Source of the DNA: Aradus depressus
Lineage: Eukaryota > Arthropoda > Insecta > Hemiptera > Aradidae
NCBI GenBank assembly: GCA_963662175.1
Contig: OY759214.1
Span: forward strand, 101,146,115-101,210,114
Direction of reading: 5' to 3'
Length of the DNA stretch: 64,000 nt
The translations under genes were made by a program, and so were the position numbers. Below, piece after piece: positions 1 to 13,700 of this stretch (position 1 is the first letter of the stretch; every line of letters starts with the position of its first letter). The notes under the pieces were generated by a model. It was given only the letters and a program-made list of their open reading frames with translations. It was not told the origin of the DNA and did no database searches.

Positions 1-574
1 ATAAAAATGCTGCACATGATGGATTTTAGTTTTAAATTATTTGTGAAAGATTATAATTTTTATTTAAGAAATTAAAAAAAAGTTGCTTTAGTGTATGTGC
101 GTTTAAGACAACCAAAGGTGTCGTATAATTGAGCTATTTCAAAAGAAAATTATAAAAACATTCTGTTTAAACAAATAAATAAAAAAAGGTGATAAAAAAT
201 CTTAACTATTGATATATATATATTTGATGTAATATAGTTTATACGACATATTTATGTTAACAAATTATTATTTATGCTCGTTTATTATTATTTATCATTT
301 TTAAATTATTAATAAATTATCTTTCTAAATTTTAGTTTTTTTTTTTTTTTTTCATTTATTTTGACACTTTGTATGTACATTAATATCTACCTCTTCTTGC
401 TTCATAACGTTTGCTCAGATATACATACACTATTTTACTCCGGCCATTATGGCGAACTTGGGCCTGTAAACGTTAGTTACAGGGGCATTTATTTTGCTAT
501 TTCGCGCGAGTTGTACGAAGAATGCGACCTGATTATATAGGCATATTGTGCAACACCTCAAAATAAATGGAACT
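1..574. other. AT-rich flank, no gene seen
   Basis: AT-rich sequence with short poly-T and TA runs. I see no open frame with coding character and no recognisable repeat until a SINE fragment begins near 575. Confidence 0.5.
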
Positions 575-672
575 CTCACTCGGGTCCATTAGAGCAACGA
601 AAGAGCGCTCTGGTAGTAGGCGATATGATCTCGTAGTTGTAAGTCCGGCTATGAGATATAATAACTAACTGA
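575..672 (+). repeat. SINE-A 3'-end fragment
   Basis: This matches the 3' third of the tRNA-derived SINE found complete at 26941-27287. It carries the diagnostic block GAAAGAGCGCTCTGGTAGTA and ends in the ATAATAACTAACT-type tail. The tRNA-like head is missing, as expected of a broken copy. Confidence 0.75.
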
Positions 673-727
673 ATAATATTGAGACGTATGGAGTATATTC
701 AAAAACTTCGGGTATTCCCCTGTTCGT

Positions 728-790
728 TAGTTATTGATACTCGGGCCCGGGCTTTAACTACGAGGTCATATCGCCTACTACCAGAGCGTG
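728..790 (-). repeat. SINE-A 3'-end fragment, inverted
   Basis: Reverse-complement copy of the same SINE-A 3' block (CGCCTACTACCAGAGCG), only about 55 bp from the plus-strand fragment at 575-672. The two could fold into a hairpin. Confidence 0.75.
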
Positions 791-802
791 AATTATTTAA
801 TA

Positions 803-935
803 CCCAGGGGGGCAAGGACTAGAGCGTAGGGCTTTGGTCTCACCATGGCTTGCGGGTTCGAATCCCGTCCGAGAGTGAGTTTTATTTCCTAGATAGAACT
901 CCCTCCCGTGGCCATGGATGTAGTAAATAAATAAC
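803..935 (+). repeat. SINE-B (tRNA-derived)
   Basis: Second SINE family. It shows CTAGAGCGTAGGGCTTTGG, then a B-box-like GGGTTCGAATCCCGTCC, then GAGTGAGTTTTATTTC and a GGCCATGGATGT block. The same order occurs at 29718-29920 and 63522-63660. The 5' end of this copy is eroded. Confidence 0.75.
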
Positions 936-945
936 AGTGAAATGG

Positions 946-3473
946 CTAATATGCATCGTACATAACACACCTTTATCGGAACAATGACCTAACTCAAAAA
1001 ATTTATATTTTCAGGTTAAGATGTTTTTCGGTCAACAATTGTCCATATTATTACCAGAAAAAGGACCGAATGCAAAATACTGGATATTTTTCATCCAAAA
1101 AAATATATGAGTCAATGTTAATTTTTGAAAAGCATTAATTTTCTTGCGGAAACAGAGACCTAAGCTCAATAGGTCGCTTTTAGGAGATAGGCAACTGTTC
1201 CGGTAAAGGTGCGGTACGGTCAAAAAAAAAGTCTCGAAGGATATTTTTTCCTCAACTTCAAATTTCAACATTGCACTTTTTTTTTTATTATGGCTCAAAA
1301 TATCGCAGTTGAAGGACTTCTTGACAGCTTAGCTTCATAGAACAATCCAGAGAGCAGAAAAAAATTGAAAATATGCCCATTTCAAACATTTTTTCCGCAT
1401 GCGCAAAGGGAAAATCAGATGAGAGTATTTCTCTGGTTGAATAATACACCTATTTTTGGATTGTACCCAAGAGAAACAAGAATAAAACAATAGTTCTTAT
1501 ATAAAACTGATTTTTATTAAAATGAATAAATATTTTATCTACATATGTAATATTTGATATTTTATGATTATAATTAAACAATTTTCTTTCCGAGAAAAAT
1601 TATTTAAATAAAACGATTTAGTTATTTATCAACAAGACTGAATTACATCACAGATTTCGATACAATTTCAAGTTCAGAGGTTAATGTCTAAGTAAAGAAA
1701 AACATTTTTTCGAGAGTAGAAACGGAAAATTCACAATTAATAAATATGAAATTTTTAATATGAATAAGACATTTATTATCTCCATATAGAAAATGTTTGT
1801 TGTTTCTTAATGATTGTTAAAGACTAGCACTGACTGACTTACATTGATTAGTCTATGAACAACTCAAATATATTTCTATGGCTCCGTTCACACAAGAATC
1901 GTACGAAGAAAATGGGGTAGCGCGTAGCTTCTAAGTTACCATGATTATTAAAGAGATTTCCTCGGATGTGTGATTTAATTGAGAGAGGGAGGGTTAACTG
2001 ATCCAACCATCTCGAAGCCAGGATACTTTCATATAAAAAAACAAAGAACGATTTCGGCTCTACTAACAGAGCCATTATCATTTTCAATATTTAAGAAGTT
2101 GAAAAATAAATATAATTAAAGAATTTATTAATGCAAAAAAAAATTGAAACTACAATATTTTTTGGTGGGTTACATGGCTAATGTATGGAACCACGAATTT
2201 CGTTCAATAAAATATAAATAAAACAATTCTACATTGTGATGTTAAAAAGGGAAGCATTTCGAGAATTGCAGTTGGACGCATTACAAATAATCCAAGGATA
2301 TTATTTAATATTTTAAAAATAATACTTTCAATAAATATGTATATAAAAAACAACAAACAATTATTAAAATAGAGGCACAATGGATGGTATCCTTAAATGT
2401 TCTAAAACAAAATACAATTAAAAAAGCAAGTCTTACAAGAAAATGGACGTATAAATATAGCAAAACTAACTTACAAAGAGTCTTAACTTAGAAATGTATT
2501 TAAATAAAATATAAGATACAAATATACAATAACGAACAAAATACCAAAAAACTTATATGCAAATGTGATAATTGTGTTTTACAGAAGAAGATGCATAAAA
2601 AATTAAATAGATTTAAAAAATAAAAATGAGCATATACTTAGGGCCATCCCTGAACTTGTTTTAGTGTGTAAATTTCTATCACTTGAATACTAAAACTGAT
2701 CTATTAACTTTGTTACTTCACTATTGTAACTTCTATTGTATATTACCTACCTCGACCAAGACTAACAGTTTACTAATTCGTTTAACGTTGTCTTGTTTAT
2801 TTCACATTTCAAAGTTTAATATTTATAAATAATTTCAAATAGATTGGAAATGTTACTGTGTAGTCCTAGTCTGTTGGAGAGGGTGGCATTCATTAGTTTG
2901 TTCCAAAAACATCCTCCTCTAGCTCATCACAACCAAACTAACTTCCCCATTCATAGTTAAATCAATATTTTGCGGGTGACTAGCACACCTTGCTTACCTA
3001 TATTTTTCATCTAACAATAATACATCTACAGTAATATAATTGTCTGTGAGGACGTATTCTTAGTTCTATAGTATCTCTTCATACGTTTTCTAATATATAA
3101 ATATATCATGAATTTTAAGCAATAATTTTATTTAATTTATTTAATTATTATTTTGCAGTAAAAGATGAATCAATCATATAATGGTTTTTGGATCTATTTT
3201 TGATTTTTTAAATAAAAATTATATATTTGATTCAAAACCTAATGACAACATTTTCAATGTTTTAAAATAATCTATAAAATCTATCTTTTCAATATTTTAT
3301 AAAAATTAAAAAAAAAAAAAGTGCATAAGTTCATAAAAACATTTTTTAAAGAGAGCATCTCACTCTGGGCAGAGACTTTGCTTGGGCACAATTAGATTCA
3401 TTAGTAAAAAAAAAAAAAAAAAAAAAAACATAATTCTAGTGTAATCCATGGACAGAGGTTGTTTAGACTAGGA
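946..3473. other. Gene-free AT-rich DNA
   Basis: About 2.5 kb with no convincing coding frame on either strand. It contains poly-A/T runs, including an A-run at 3409-3428. It lies beyond the 3' end of the CSPP1-like gene and may include old untranslated sequence, but nothing shows this directly. Confidence 0.5.
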
Positions 3474-4515
3474 CAGGGGTCGCCAATCTCGCGCACATGC
3501 GCAATTCTGGGAAAACACTTTTCCTTTTTAATGAATTAATTGTTTTGTAAAATGGAAATAATATAATAGTAACACTCAACAGCAAAAAATAACAAAACAC
3601 CCTATATTTAAAATGCCTTTTCCTGCTTTTCAATACTTTTTCTTTTTTTTTTTTAAATAGGCTTGAGATGTCGCAATTATATCTGGGAGTGCGGTTATTT
3701 TTCCTTTTGAGTACAGTAAACTCCTCACCATTTAGGAAGTATATGAAATTCAGAAAGAAAATAAAGATAATGACAATAGCAGATTAACAACAAATGTCAG
3801 TTGTGACGCTGAGAAGTATATTAGATTATATCCTGCGTGTCTGTTTAATTGCGCATGTCTGCTTAGCTAACAAAATCACTAAATTTTTCATTTTTATAAA
3901 TAAACGTTTTCATATTTTTGTATAAGTATAGCGATTTTAAAAACATTTATGAGTTTTTTTTTTTGTTACTTGTCTTATGCAAACCCTATTCATTTCTTCT
4001 AACTGGTTCTAACCCTAGTTAATGTGAAGGGAAATCGAGGTTCTGTCTTCAAAGAAAACAAAAAAAAAACTCATTATTTGTCCGTTTCGGATTATTTTTC
4101 CTTCTAACGACTTGTGTGGATGTGTGAAGTGAAGGTGGTATGTTTGTGTCTCATAGTGGCCTGTGAGTGTTGATGCTGTGCAGGCACTCACAGCTCACCA
4201 TCATTCACATCCATCCAAGTCATATAAGTAGTTTTTTAAAAAATTGTATTAATGTCGCTACATTCGGGGCTTTAACATTCGCAGGAAGATGCGAGAACGT
4301 AACCCTCGCAAATGATGAGGGATGACTGTACTATAAATGTTTTCTAATTCTTAAACTGTATTAATTATTGTAAAACTAAAAGTGGGATTTGATCTTATTT
4401 AGAATTATCGTAATATTTCAATGCTGCGATTTCAAATGATTACATTTTAAAACAGTTGAAAAGGGTTCGCAAAGTTGAGAAGCGCCTTTAGTAAAAGAAT
4501 GATTGGCGACCCCTG
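3474..4515. mobile_element. Non-autonomous hAT-like element
   Basis: The two ends are inverted copies: CAGGGGTCGCCAATC at 3474 and GATTGGCGACCCCTG ending at 4515. Short CAGGG-type termini are typical of hAT transposons. The 8-bp flanks (GACTAGGA and GGTTAGGG) match at only five positions, so the target duplication is decayed or absent. No transposase frame is visible inside. The right end lies 35 bp beyond the CSPP1-like stop codon. Confidence 0.65.
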
Positions 4516-4550
4516 GGTTAGGGCCTGTTGTACAGCCAGGACGCCAAGTA

Positions 4551-4703
4551 TCAGGGCTGGGGTGTATGGCGTTGCAATCGCGCTTCAAGTCGCTTATGCT
4601 CCTCTGCTAACTGTCTCCGGAACTGGCCTAGCTGAGTCAGGATGTTCGCTTCGCCGGCAGGAGCCCCCACCGTTCGAGCCAACGAACTGCCCTCTTTGGG
4701 AAT
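4551..4703 (-). CDS. Cspp1: CSPP1-like exon 13 (terminal)
   Basis: The acceptor TTTTCACCAG precedes ATTCCCAAAGAG. The exon starts in phase 0, encodes 50 residues ending in a helix with LTQLGQFRRQLAEEHKRLEA, and stops at TGA (4551-4553). No downstream donor in the right phase is obvious, so I take it as the last coding exon. Confidence 0.75.
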   Translation of the reverse strand: MPKEGSSLARTVGAPAGEANILTQLGQFRRQLAEEHKRLEARLQRHTPQP

Positions 4704-7700
4704 CTGGTGAAAAGAAAATAAACCCTTAATTACCCATAAGTATCTATGGACACAATGACACACCTGTGGTTAAAGGCAGGTTTACAAGGTTCACTTCTCA
4801 TGATCATCCTGCATGACTCACTCGGAGTGAAGTGTGAGAACAGCCATTCTTCCAAAGTGATCATCCAGGATGATGGATGAACGAAGTAGAGCCATGTTCA
4901 ACTTCTTGTTCACTTTCAGTGATTCAATTCGTATTCATAATGATGAGTCATTAAAAGTGAACAAGAATAAACAAGAAGTGAATCATGAATTCATCAAGGT
5001 TCACCAGCTCTCTCATGCCCACACGCCGGTCTGTTGTCTACGGTTTAGTACGTAATTATTACACTTGATAAAATATGGTGTTTAAGTTAAAAGAAGATCA
5101 AACCTCTCAATTTTTAAGCCTGTTGCAAAATGAGGAGTGTTTATGGAACCTCTGAGTAATTTCCAACTTCAGTTGAGCTGTAAGACATTGTCTCATCGCA
5201 GTTTCTTCTTGCCTTTTAATTAGCGGGCTAACCTTAGAAAACAGGTCTTGAAATTGGGGTTCAGTCATTCGAAGATGATTCTTCAAAATCAGTTTGTCCT
5301 CCTCAGCCCACTCCTTCAACAAGGTTGCCGAGGCCCCCAAAGTGCCTACGCCGCAAAACCCAATTTTTCATCCACCAACATCTCTTTTTTTCTCTTGAGC
5401 TTTTTAGAAATGTACTTCTCCAATTCATTTCCAAGATTAACACCAGCATGCACAAGCTCATTTGGCGCCATATTAAAATGAACTGACTGCCAGTCACTGA
5501 TTCACCCTGAATGATAAGTGTAAACAGAAAGTGATTTCATTTTTTATTTTACTCCGAGTGAATCATCCGGGATGATCATGAAAAGTGAACCGTGTAAACC
5601 CGCCTTAAGAATTAAGTTTTTAAAATATTACACAGTGTGAATCCAATCGTATCTATCGCCATAGATATCATATAGACACAGAGCTACGAATGGTGCTTCC
5701 TGGACCCTCTGGTGGGAGCATGGCTTCTTGACCCTGACCACCCACAGACACCTTTTGAGGATCTGCTACAGTCTCAGTCCATTCAGAAGGTGTCTATCCA
5801 TCTGTACGTTCTTTCATCTAACCTGTACTGGCGGTATTCACATTTACTACGTTACGTTCCCATAAATATGACTAAAGTCGAATCCATCCTCAAAGTTTAT
5901 GCAGCAAATGTATAAATATGAACCATACTATACAAAAATACATAAACAGTTTCGTACTGTTTAGGGCGCCGGTAGTTGAGTGGTGTGCGTGTTTACTGAG
6001 CTCTCGTGGGTTCGAAACCCGGCTGAGACCCTTAGTTTATTTCGTCTGGGAGGTAAAATATAGGTAAGTACGCCGTCCTTCGGATGGGACGTTAAGCGAT
6101 GGTCCCGAGCCTGTACGACGTCAGGTACTCGTTAAAGACTCCTGCCCTAGGTGAATAAAAATTTAGGGTAGGCAAAATTTCGGACTCCCACAGTAGAGTC
6201 GGGCTCATGTCCACCAGAGTGACGAAAGAGCGCTCTGGTAGTAGGCGATAAGACCTCGTAGTTAAGCCCGGGCATGAGTCATAATAACTAACTACAGACA
6301 TTTGGATTCTGAAAAAAAAAAAAAATTCTCATAAACAAATTTTTTATTTCAAATCGCCGCCATCTTGAAACGGTGAAAGATATTTAAAAAAGAAAATGGT
6401 CGGTGCAATGAACTTTCCCAGCGCGAATTAGTACATTAAGTTTTCGCTTTCCATCTGAAACCAATGAACCGATACGCAACAGGTGTCCATACTCATATAC
6501 TTCTGAAAATACTAAATTTCGTGTCGATACATTCATCCGGGTTTCTGAGTCCTCTTTTTTCATTTCCCAGTAAAGTAATTATAATTTCTTATATTTTTAT
6601 CTATTCAGTCTGCAATTTCTAATTATTATTGACTCTTGCCTTTGTTCTATATAAAATCAATAATAATATAATGTTTATATATTATATAAAACATTATATG
6701 CATAAAATAAATAAAGTATTATTTGTATTCTTATATTACACTTTGAATTTTATTAACACAAGAAAATGTTTAAATATTTCACCAATAATACATTTTTTAA
6801 ATCTGCATAGAGACAATTATACTTTTCGTAGCGTTATTATCGCGTATCCATCCATATCATCGACAAAAAATATATATATATATTTTCTTTTCGATAAGGA
6901 TCCCTAACTTGTTGACTATATAAAGCCGGGTGGTTGCCATACCTGCCATTTGTGATCCAAGAGCCGGCTGTTGTTGGAGAGGATGTGATTGGTGCGGACT
7001 GCAGGGATGGGAGGAGAGCCTGGCCGGTCTATCCTGAAGTCGAGGGGGGCCCGGAGCAGCTCCTCTGCCTCAGCTTTACACTTGGCTACAGCAGGCGCCT
7101 GGACAACATAAACCAGTAACTATAGACAGGATTTATAAACATTAAAAAGTGTTTAATCGTATAATATGCGGTGAAACAAGAAAATAGGGGGAAAAAATGC
7201 AAATTTCAATTATTATCCTCAAAAATGGTCACAAAACTTTAAAAATAGCCTATTATTTAGGAAGAAATATCAATTAAAATAAATATAGCAAATCTTAATT
7301 TATAAGAAAAAAAAAACTACCACAAAGTCTGTCGCCAATATCAACAATAGTGTCATGAAAAAAAATGTAAGAAGAGCATCAACAGTAAGGCGTGACGGCT
7401 TTATTACAAAGGAGTGGTTCTCAAAGAGAGAGGCGGTAGACATCTTCAGGAACGAAAAGTTAATTAATTAAATTATTTTTATAGTAAAAGTAGGTTGATA
7501 CTATGCCGTCTGGCACTGCGTTTAGCCTTTCCTGTTTCCATATCTTGTGTAGTATTAAATAATTAAGACAACACAAGTATGTCATATATAAATAGAGATC
7601 GCAGGTTCAAAACCCGGCCGGAGTACCTGACATTGTACAGATTCAGGACATCGTTTAACGTCCCATCCGAGGGACGTCGTGCTCAAGGTTTTATGTATTC

Positions 7701-10700
7701 TAATGAAGTATCCTATTACCATGTTATGGTTTAACCGAAATTATTATTACCTTGGTCCTTTGTGAACTAACAGGATTGTGGGTGTCTGTGGCCAAGGCTC
7801 GCTCTATCCTCTCCATTCTGCTGTCTCGAACTGTGTAAGTGTTTCTGCTATGGGGGGCAGCTCCACTCTGAAAAATAAATATAAAAGTCATACCAACACA
7901 CATTCTTCTTCAACTTTACCATCGGAATGGAAGAAAATAGATATTTTGAAAAATATAAGCATGCTTAGAGGATCAAATATTTATTCAGAAGAGAATGTCA
8001 CAAAAGAAGAAAACAGAAACATCTTGCGATCATCATGAAAAGAGTTTAGAGAAGAGGGCAAGTATGCCATACTGACATGAGGAGAGACACAACTACCTGT
8101 GAATGGGAATCAAGAAGACACCATGAGTGAAGGAGGTATAGCGGTAGATACAGAAGGTCTAGGAGGCAACCAAAACGTTACAACTACCTTGGAACGTCTG
8201 CGGAGACGCCATCTGTAAGAGAGACATACACAACTACTGGTGAATGGGAATCAAGAAGACAACATGAGTGAAGGAGGTATAGCGGTAGATACAGATGGTC
8301 TAGGAGGCAACCAAAACGTTACAACTATCTTGGAACGTCTGCGGAGGCGCCATCTGGGAGAGAGACAGACACAACTACTGGTGAATGGGAATCAAGAAGA
8401 TACCATGAGTGAAGGAACTATAGCGGTAGATACAGGTCTAGGAGGCAACCAAAACGTTACAACTATCTTGGAACGTCTGCGGAGGCGCCATCTGGAGGAG
8501 AGAAGTCTATCTAGGGAAGTAGGGCTAAAGAACTCAAAAAGAACGGTCCGAAAACACAAAGGACCAACCCCAGAATAGATATACTCAAACTGCCCAATAT
8601 ATGAAATAATAAACAGTTATAATGTTGGATAAATGGATAAATATATTTATTGTACTTTGATTTCCACAAATAAAGGTTTTCCTCAGTTACATTTCATTGA
8701 GATTATACAACTATTAATAAAATATATATTACTTATTTAATAAACAACCATATTAAAAGGTTTTACCTCAACTTTTTCGCCAAACAAGGAGGGTGGAAGA
8801 CTTCGCCGCTGGGAGACACGACCAACCTTGGAGCAATTGAAAAAATGCTATATAATACATACAATATGAAGAAGTCTATTCTACGATTAGTTTCTTTCTT
8901 TTTAATGTTCAGGAATGTAAACATCAGGCCGAACTCCTTGCGTAAAATATGTACTTCCTAAGGACTAATAAAGAAATTGAATTGAATTGAAAATTGAATA
9001 TATGAAAAGGGATCAATTTAACAGAGCAGTAAAAAAAAAAAACATGGAAAAGATTAAAATTATATTATTTTAGTTTCCATTGGAAATTATTCTTACATAT
9101 GACATGTTAGTTTAGAGTGAAGGAGCTTAGATGAACTTCGGTCTTCGATATTCAAAAGTATGGTGGATGGCTGTGGGGACACAGCAAAGGTTATTTTTAT
9201 GCGTACTCCAGTACGCAGGACAAACTGTATAATTAGTGGATTAAAAGTGAATAGTTAGGGTACAGGAGAGGTAATATACTGCGAAGATATAAAATAAAAG
9301 TATAAACCATAAAATAAACAAAAAACTAGGATTACTCGCAGGTTACTAAGTGTATCGTAACGACGGAACTCAGTGCCGTAAAGCCAGTGGTGGGACTACT
9401 TTCCTAATTAAAAATTGTATGAGACAACGACTATTTGCCCCCTCCACCACTCCGTCCTCTCCTATCTCCAGTTTAAAAAAGTCGTCGGTGATTCACGATT
9501 ATATACTTCCCCAACACGAATTAATCAATTACGTATTCACTTTCCCTCCAATGTCAATCGACAGTTTGGACTAAAAGTCAATATTTGACTCATAAGTGGC
9601 TTTTGAATCCTCATACCGAATTTCGTGTCAATCCATTCATTACAGCGGCAGTTATTAGAGCTTTTGTGTTAAGCCTCCCCTTCACAGAATACGAGTATAG
9701 TAGTTCAATAGACACTTACACACTGTAGGAGTCAAGGACAGTCCTACCTGCGATAGATGTGGGGAGCAAGACGAGACGGCGGTACACTTCCTGGGCATCT
9801 GCTCGGGATATGCGCTAGCGAGATTCCGCTTCTTTGGTGAAGATGTAATCGCTGAGGAGGATTTCAGAAGATTGGACCACGAGAGCATTCTCAGGTTCAT
9901 TAAAGGAAACTGGTAGACTGAGCACTTCATGAAGGACTTGGTTTAGGTAGTATGAACATACAGGGTAAAAGCACTGGATGCTTAGGTCCCTAGGTGTAAA
10001 ACACCAGCCCACCACATATATATTATATTATTAAGCCTCCCCCTAATACCCCACTTCCCTTTGGCCGATTTGACTGAAAATCAATAGGTGTCGTCTATAG
10101 AGGGTTCTTAATGAATACACATATAAAATTTCGTGTTGATACATTCATTCTTCGGGAGTTATTGTGTTCACAAACACACACACAGACAGCATTTTGTTTC
10201 ATTTTTTGGAATGAGGAGATCTTAAAACATGAAATTTCATTGAAAACTCAACTTCGAATTCCTGACCAATTGCATAACTTCCTCTAAACTTTGTAAAGCT
10301 GGTCAGGCGCAAGATATTTTAAATATTTTTTCTGCAACAAATTGTGCTCCAACAGTAGACAAGCAGAGCGGAATAACAGAAGAACCGACCCGGCATACAA
10401 CCGAAAAAAGGGTTAACTATTCCTATTGTATCTCTCAGATCGGACCACCTACCTGTCCTCGTCACCTTTGACGCTGTTATAGAACGTTGTAGTCTCATCG
10501 AGAGCAAAGTGGAATGGGAAGTTTACAAACATCCTTGAAAAAAATTATTCGTGTTCCTCCATCTACAGCCTCTAAGAGCTAGATATCGACACTGTCTTTC
10601 TGAGTTAATCAAAGACATATATACAGCATTGGATCCGTCGACTATCCTTCAAACCTCGACCATCTTAGTTTCTGGATTTGGTCCCCACCCATATTCTAGC

Positions 10701-13700
10701 AACAATCGAAAAGATCAGAATCAGAAAATGATGGCAGCAATATAGAACACCAGATAAGAAAAAAAAACGGAATTATCTCACATATAAAGTAAAGAAGAAT
10801 CTGGATACTTTTAGGATTGAGAAACATCAGAAATACCTGATCTAAGCTCTTATGACAGAACCCTTTTGGAAAACTACGGAGCACAAGAATCTCCTGAAAA
10901 AAACGCATCGCCGTCCCAAGGATCGCAACAGAAAACGCTATTCCAAATAGATTCAGGAAAAAGCAACGCCTTCGTACTTGAAAACATTATCAGCCCAGCT
11001 GATGTGGAAAACTGCATTTTTTAATTACATTACATTAAAGTACCTAGAGAAGTCAATAATTGTAGCAGAAAATTGAAAAAAGGAAAAAGCTCGGAGTATG
11101 ACCTCATTCCAAAAAAGAAAGATTTATAAAACTGGAATTTGTCCAGCTAGAACTAGAACTGTCTCTCAGATGCTGTGCTTGGGTTGAATTATCTATGTAT
11201 AAGAACTAGGGTGGACTTACGAGAGGTGCGGGACTAGGGTTGCCGGTGGGCACTGACTGAGGGGCCTTCCTCGTCTCTCTTCGAGAAGCCTCCGAGCTCT
11301 CACTCGAACATTTCTTCCTTCGCTCCTGCTTTTTCAGCTCTTTTGCTTCTAGTTCCATTTCTATTATTTTCCTTCGAAGAATTTCTTCCTGAGACTGCCT
11401 CTGAAATAAAATTATTTATATTGTAAATACTATAACTTTTTATATTAAATCCCTAAATATAATCAACAAATTTTCCATTTTACCAGTAAATCCTCCTTTG
11501 AGCAATTTATCTGAAAATCAGCATGTGGCTTTTTTATAAACTTCTGAATCCGCATATAAGATTTCGTATTGAAATGTTTATTTCATCAGTAACTTGGGAG
11601 TTAAGCCCCACGGTAAAACTCTACCTACTCTTTTCCCGATTTCAGTGAAAATATCTGGGATTTTATATATGGATTTCGTAATTCATATGTAACATCTCCC
11701 AGGTGGGTAATTTCACTACTGATCAAATAAACCACGCAACAGATGAGAAATCATTGTTCACGACGACTCTTTATTGAACGGTACATCACTTGTTGACCCC
11801 GAAAAGGAGAGATATGTCAAGGTTTACTGAGAAAAGACTTTTCTACTATTTGCAAAACTAAAATAACTATACACAAAAATTACTATATTCACAGCTCAGA
11901 AGCAACTACACAATGAGAAACCAATATTGAGAGAGAACTATTTTTCTTTAACTGGATTCTATGGTTTAGTTCAGACTGGCAGACATCTGTTCGGCAACAC
12001 AAGACACATATGTATAGAGACTGTTTCAGACATTGGTGAGGACGTAGGTACACATGTCTCTGACACAGTTGTCTCGATACTACAGTCTCCGGTGGGCGTT
12101 CAAAGAGTCCAGTCTATACAGTGTATCGAGGATGTTGTGTCTGCCCACATTACTCCATACAGTTATGAAATAAGACACATCATACATAAATTAAGGGGAA
12201 AAATATGGCTGCTTTCTTAACTCGAAAAATAGTTGTTACTCCCCTCTCCTTTCACAGATGAGGAATTCAACACCTTCAAATTTGAATATATTGAATAGAA
12301 GCTTGGAGGCGTCGATAGCAGCATGATAGTAGCATAATTGTCTGCTGTGTTCAAGGTTGTGGGTTCGAAACCCAACCGAGGCCCTTAGTTTTTTTTATTA
12401 TCTGAGAGCTAAACCTACCTAATTATATCTGGATAGGCAAGATTTAAGACTACCAAAGTAGAATGAGGCTCAAGTCCCCCCGAGCGCCGAAAGAGCTCTC
12501 TGGTAGTAGGCGATATGACCTAGTAGTTGAAGCCCGGGCAAGAGTCACAAATGAAAACAAAACAGAAGGACAGATACCTGAGCCAGCCAGTCCTGCCGCT
12601 TGCAATGCTCCTCCACATATTCGCTCTGTATCCTCTCCTGTTGCACTCGAAGTCGCCTCTCTAACATTTCCTCTTCTTCTTGCTCCTTCTTTCGTTTCTC
12701 TTCTTCTATTCTTTTCTTTTCATGAATCTGTTGTTTTAATGCTTCTGCATAGGCTACTTGTCTAAACTTTGCCCCTGAAAAACGCAACGAAGTAAAACAA
12801 AAATAAATTATATTTCATCAATGAAGATAACGTTTTACAATAAAATAAGCGTCTGAAATGCTGATAGAATTAAACAGTTTTTAAATATAACTCAATATTT
12901 TTCATTTGTAATACACTAAGAAAGGTCGAAGAGGGTAAGCGGGTCCCAGAATTTTTAAGTTAGTTTCAAACAAGAATGTCTTCAGTTCAACGTCGCATCA
13001 ACTGCTGAAGGGCTATCTGCTGGTAGACCATCCTACACAAAACATAGATGGCTGGCAAGGAATTTTGGAATAGGATGCATCTCAAGTTTGATAAGTTCAT
13101 TTTCATTTTTTATATACAAAAAAAAATATATTTAAGGCTTCATGTTCCACTTGCACTCAAGTATATGGTAATTAGAAGAATCAAAAAAGTGAATCAGAAG
13201 TAATGATTATGTCACTCACCCAGGCCTTTATGTTTCTCCAACTCGGAATCAGCATCCGCATCTCCGGGGAAACAATGTGAATCTCCATGAAGGTCAGACA
13301 TCAATTTTTCTGTTAAAAATTTAAAAAAATACTAATTTAAAATACTAATACTAAAATAACTAACTAATAACTAAAATACTAATACTAAAATACTAATTTA
13401 AAAAAATACTTTTTATATTAAAAAAATATTCCTAAAAGTATATTATACTTGGAGAAAAATAACAATTTCACGCCCTAGGAATTTTGATTTAAAAACATTC
13501 TTAGGAACATGTGTCGACATGAACATAAAAAAGTTATTGGTTCCTTCAAAAGTTATTTTTCGAAACCCGCAACTACTAAAGTTAATCATCGCATATTGCA
13601 AAATATCTGAATTAAGATATTTTGAAACAAATAATGGCTGAATTAAAATTAGTAGTTTATTTCATAATGCAAAATAGTGATGAAGAGAGTTTGGTAGAGC

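Noticed and set aside
1032..2087. Two minus-strand frames of 79-88 codons
   Set aside because: AT-rich, hydrophobic low-complexity translations without family likeness or splice signals.
4475..4729. 84-codon plus-strand frame near the CSPP1-like end
   Set aside because: It is the antisense of the last CSPP1-like exon and part of a hAT terminus.
11927..12220. 97-codon plus frame
   Set aside because: No recognisable family, and it lies in an intron of the CSPP1-like gene with no supporting signals.
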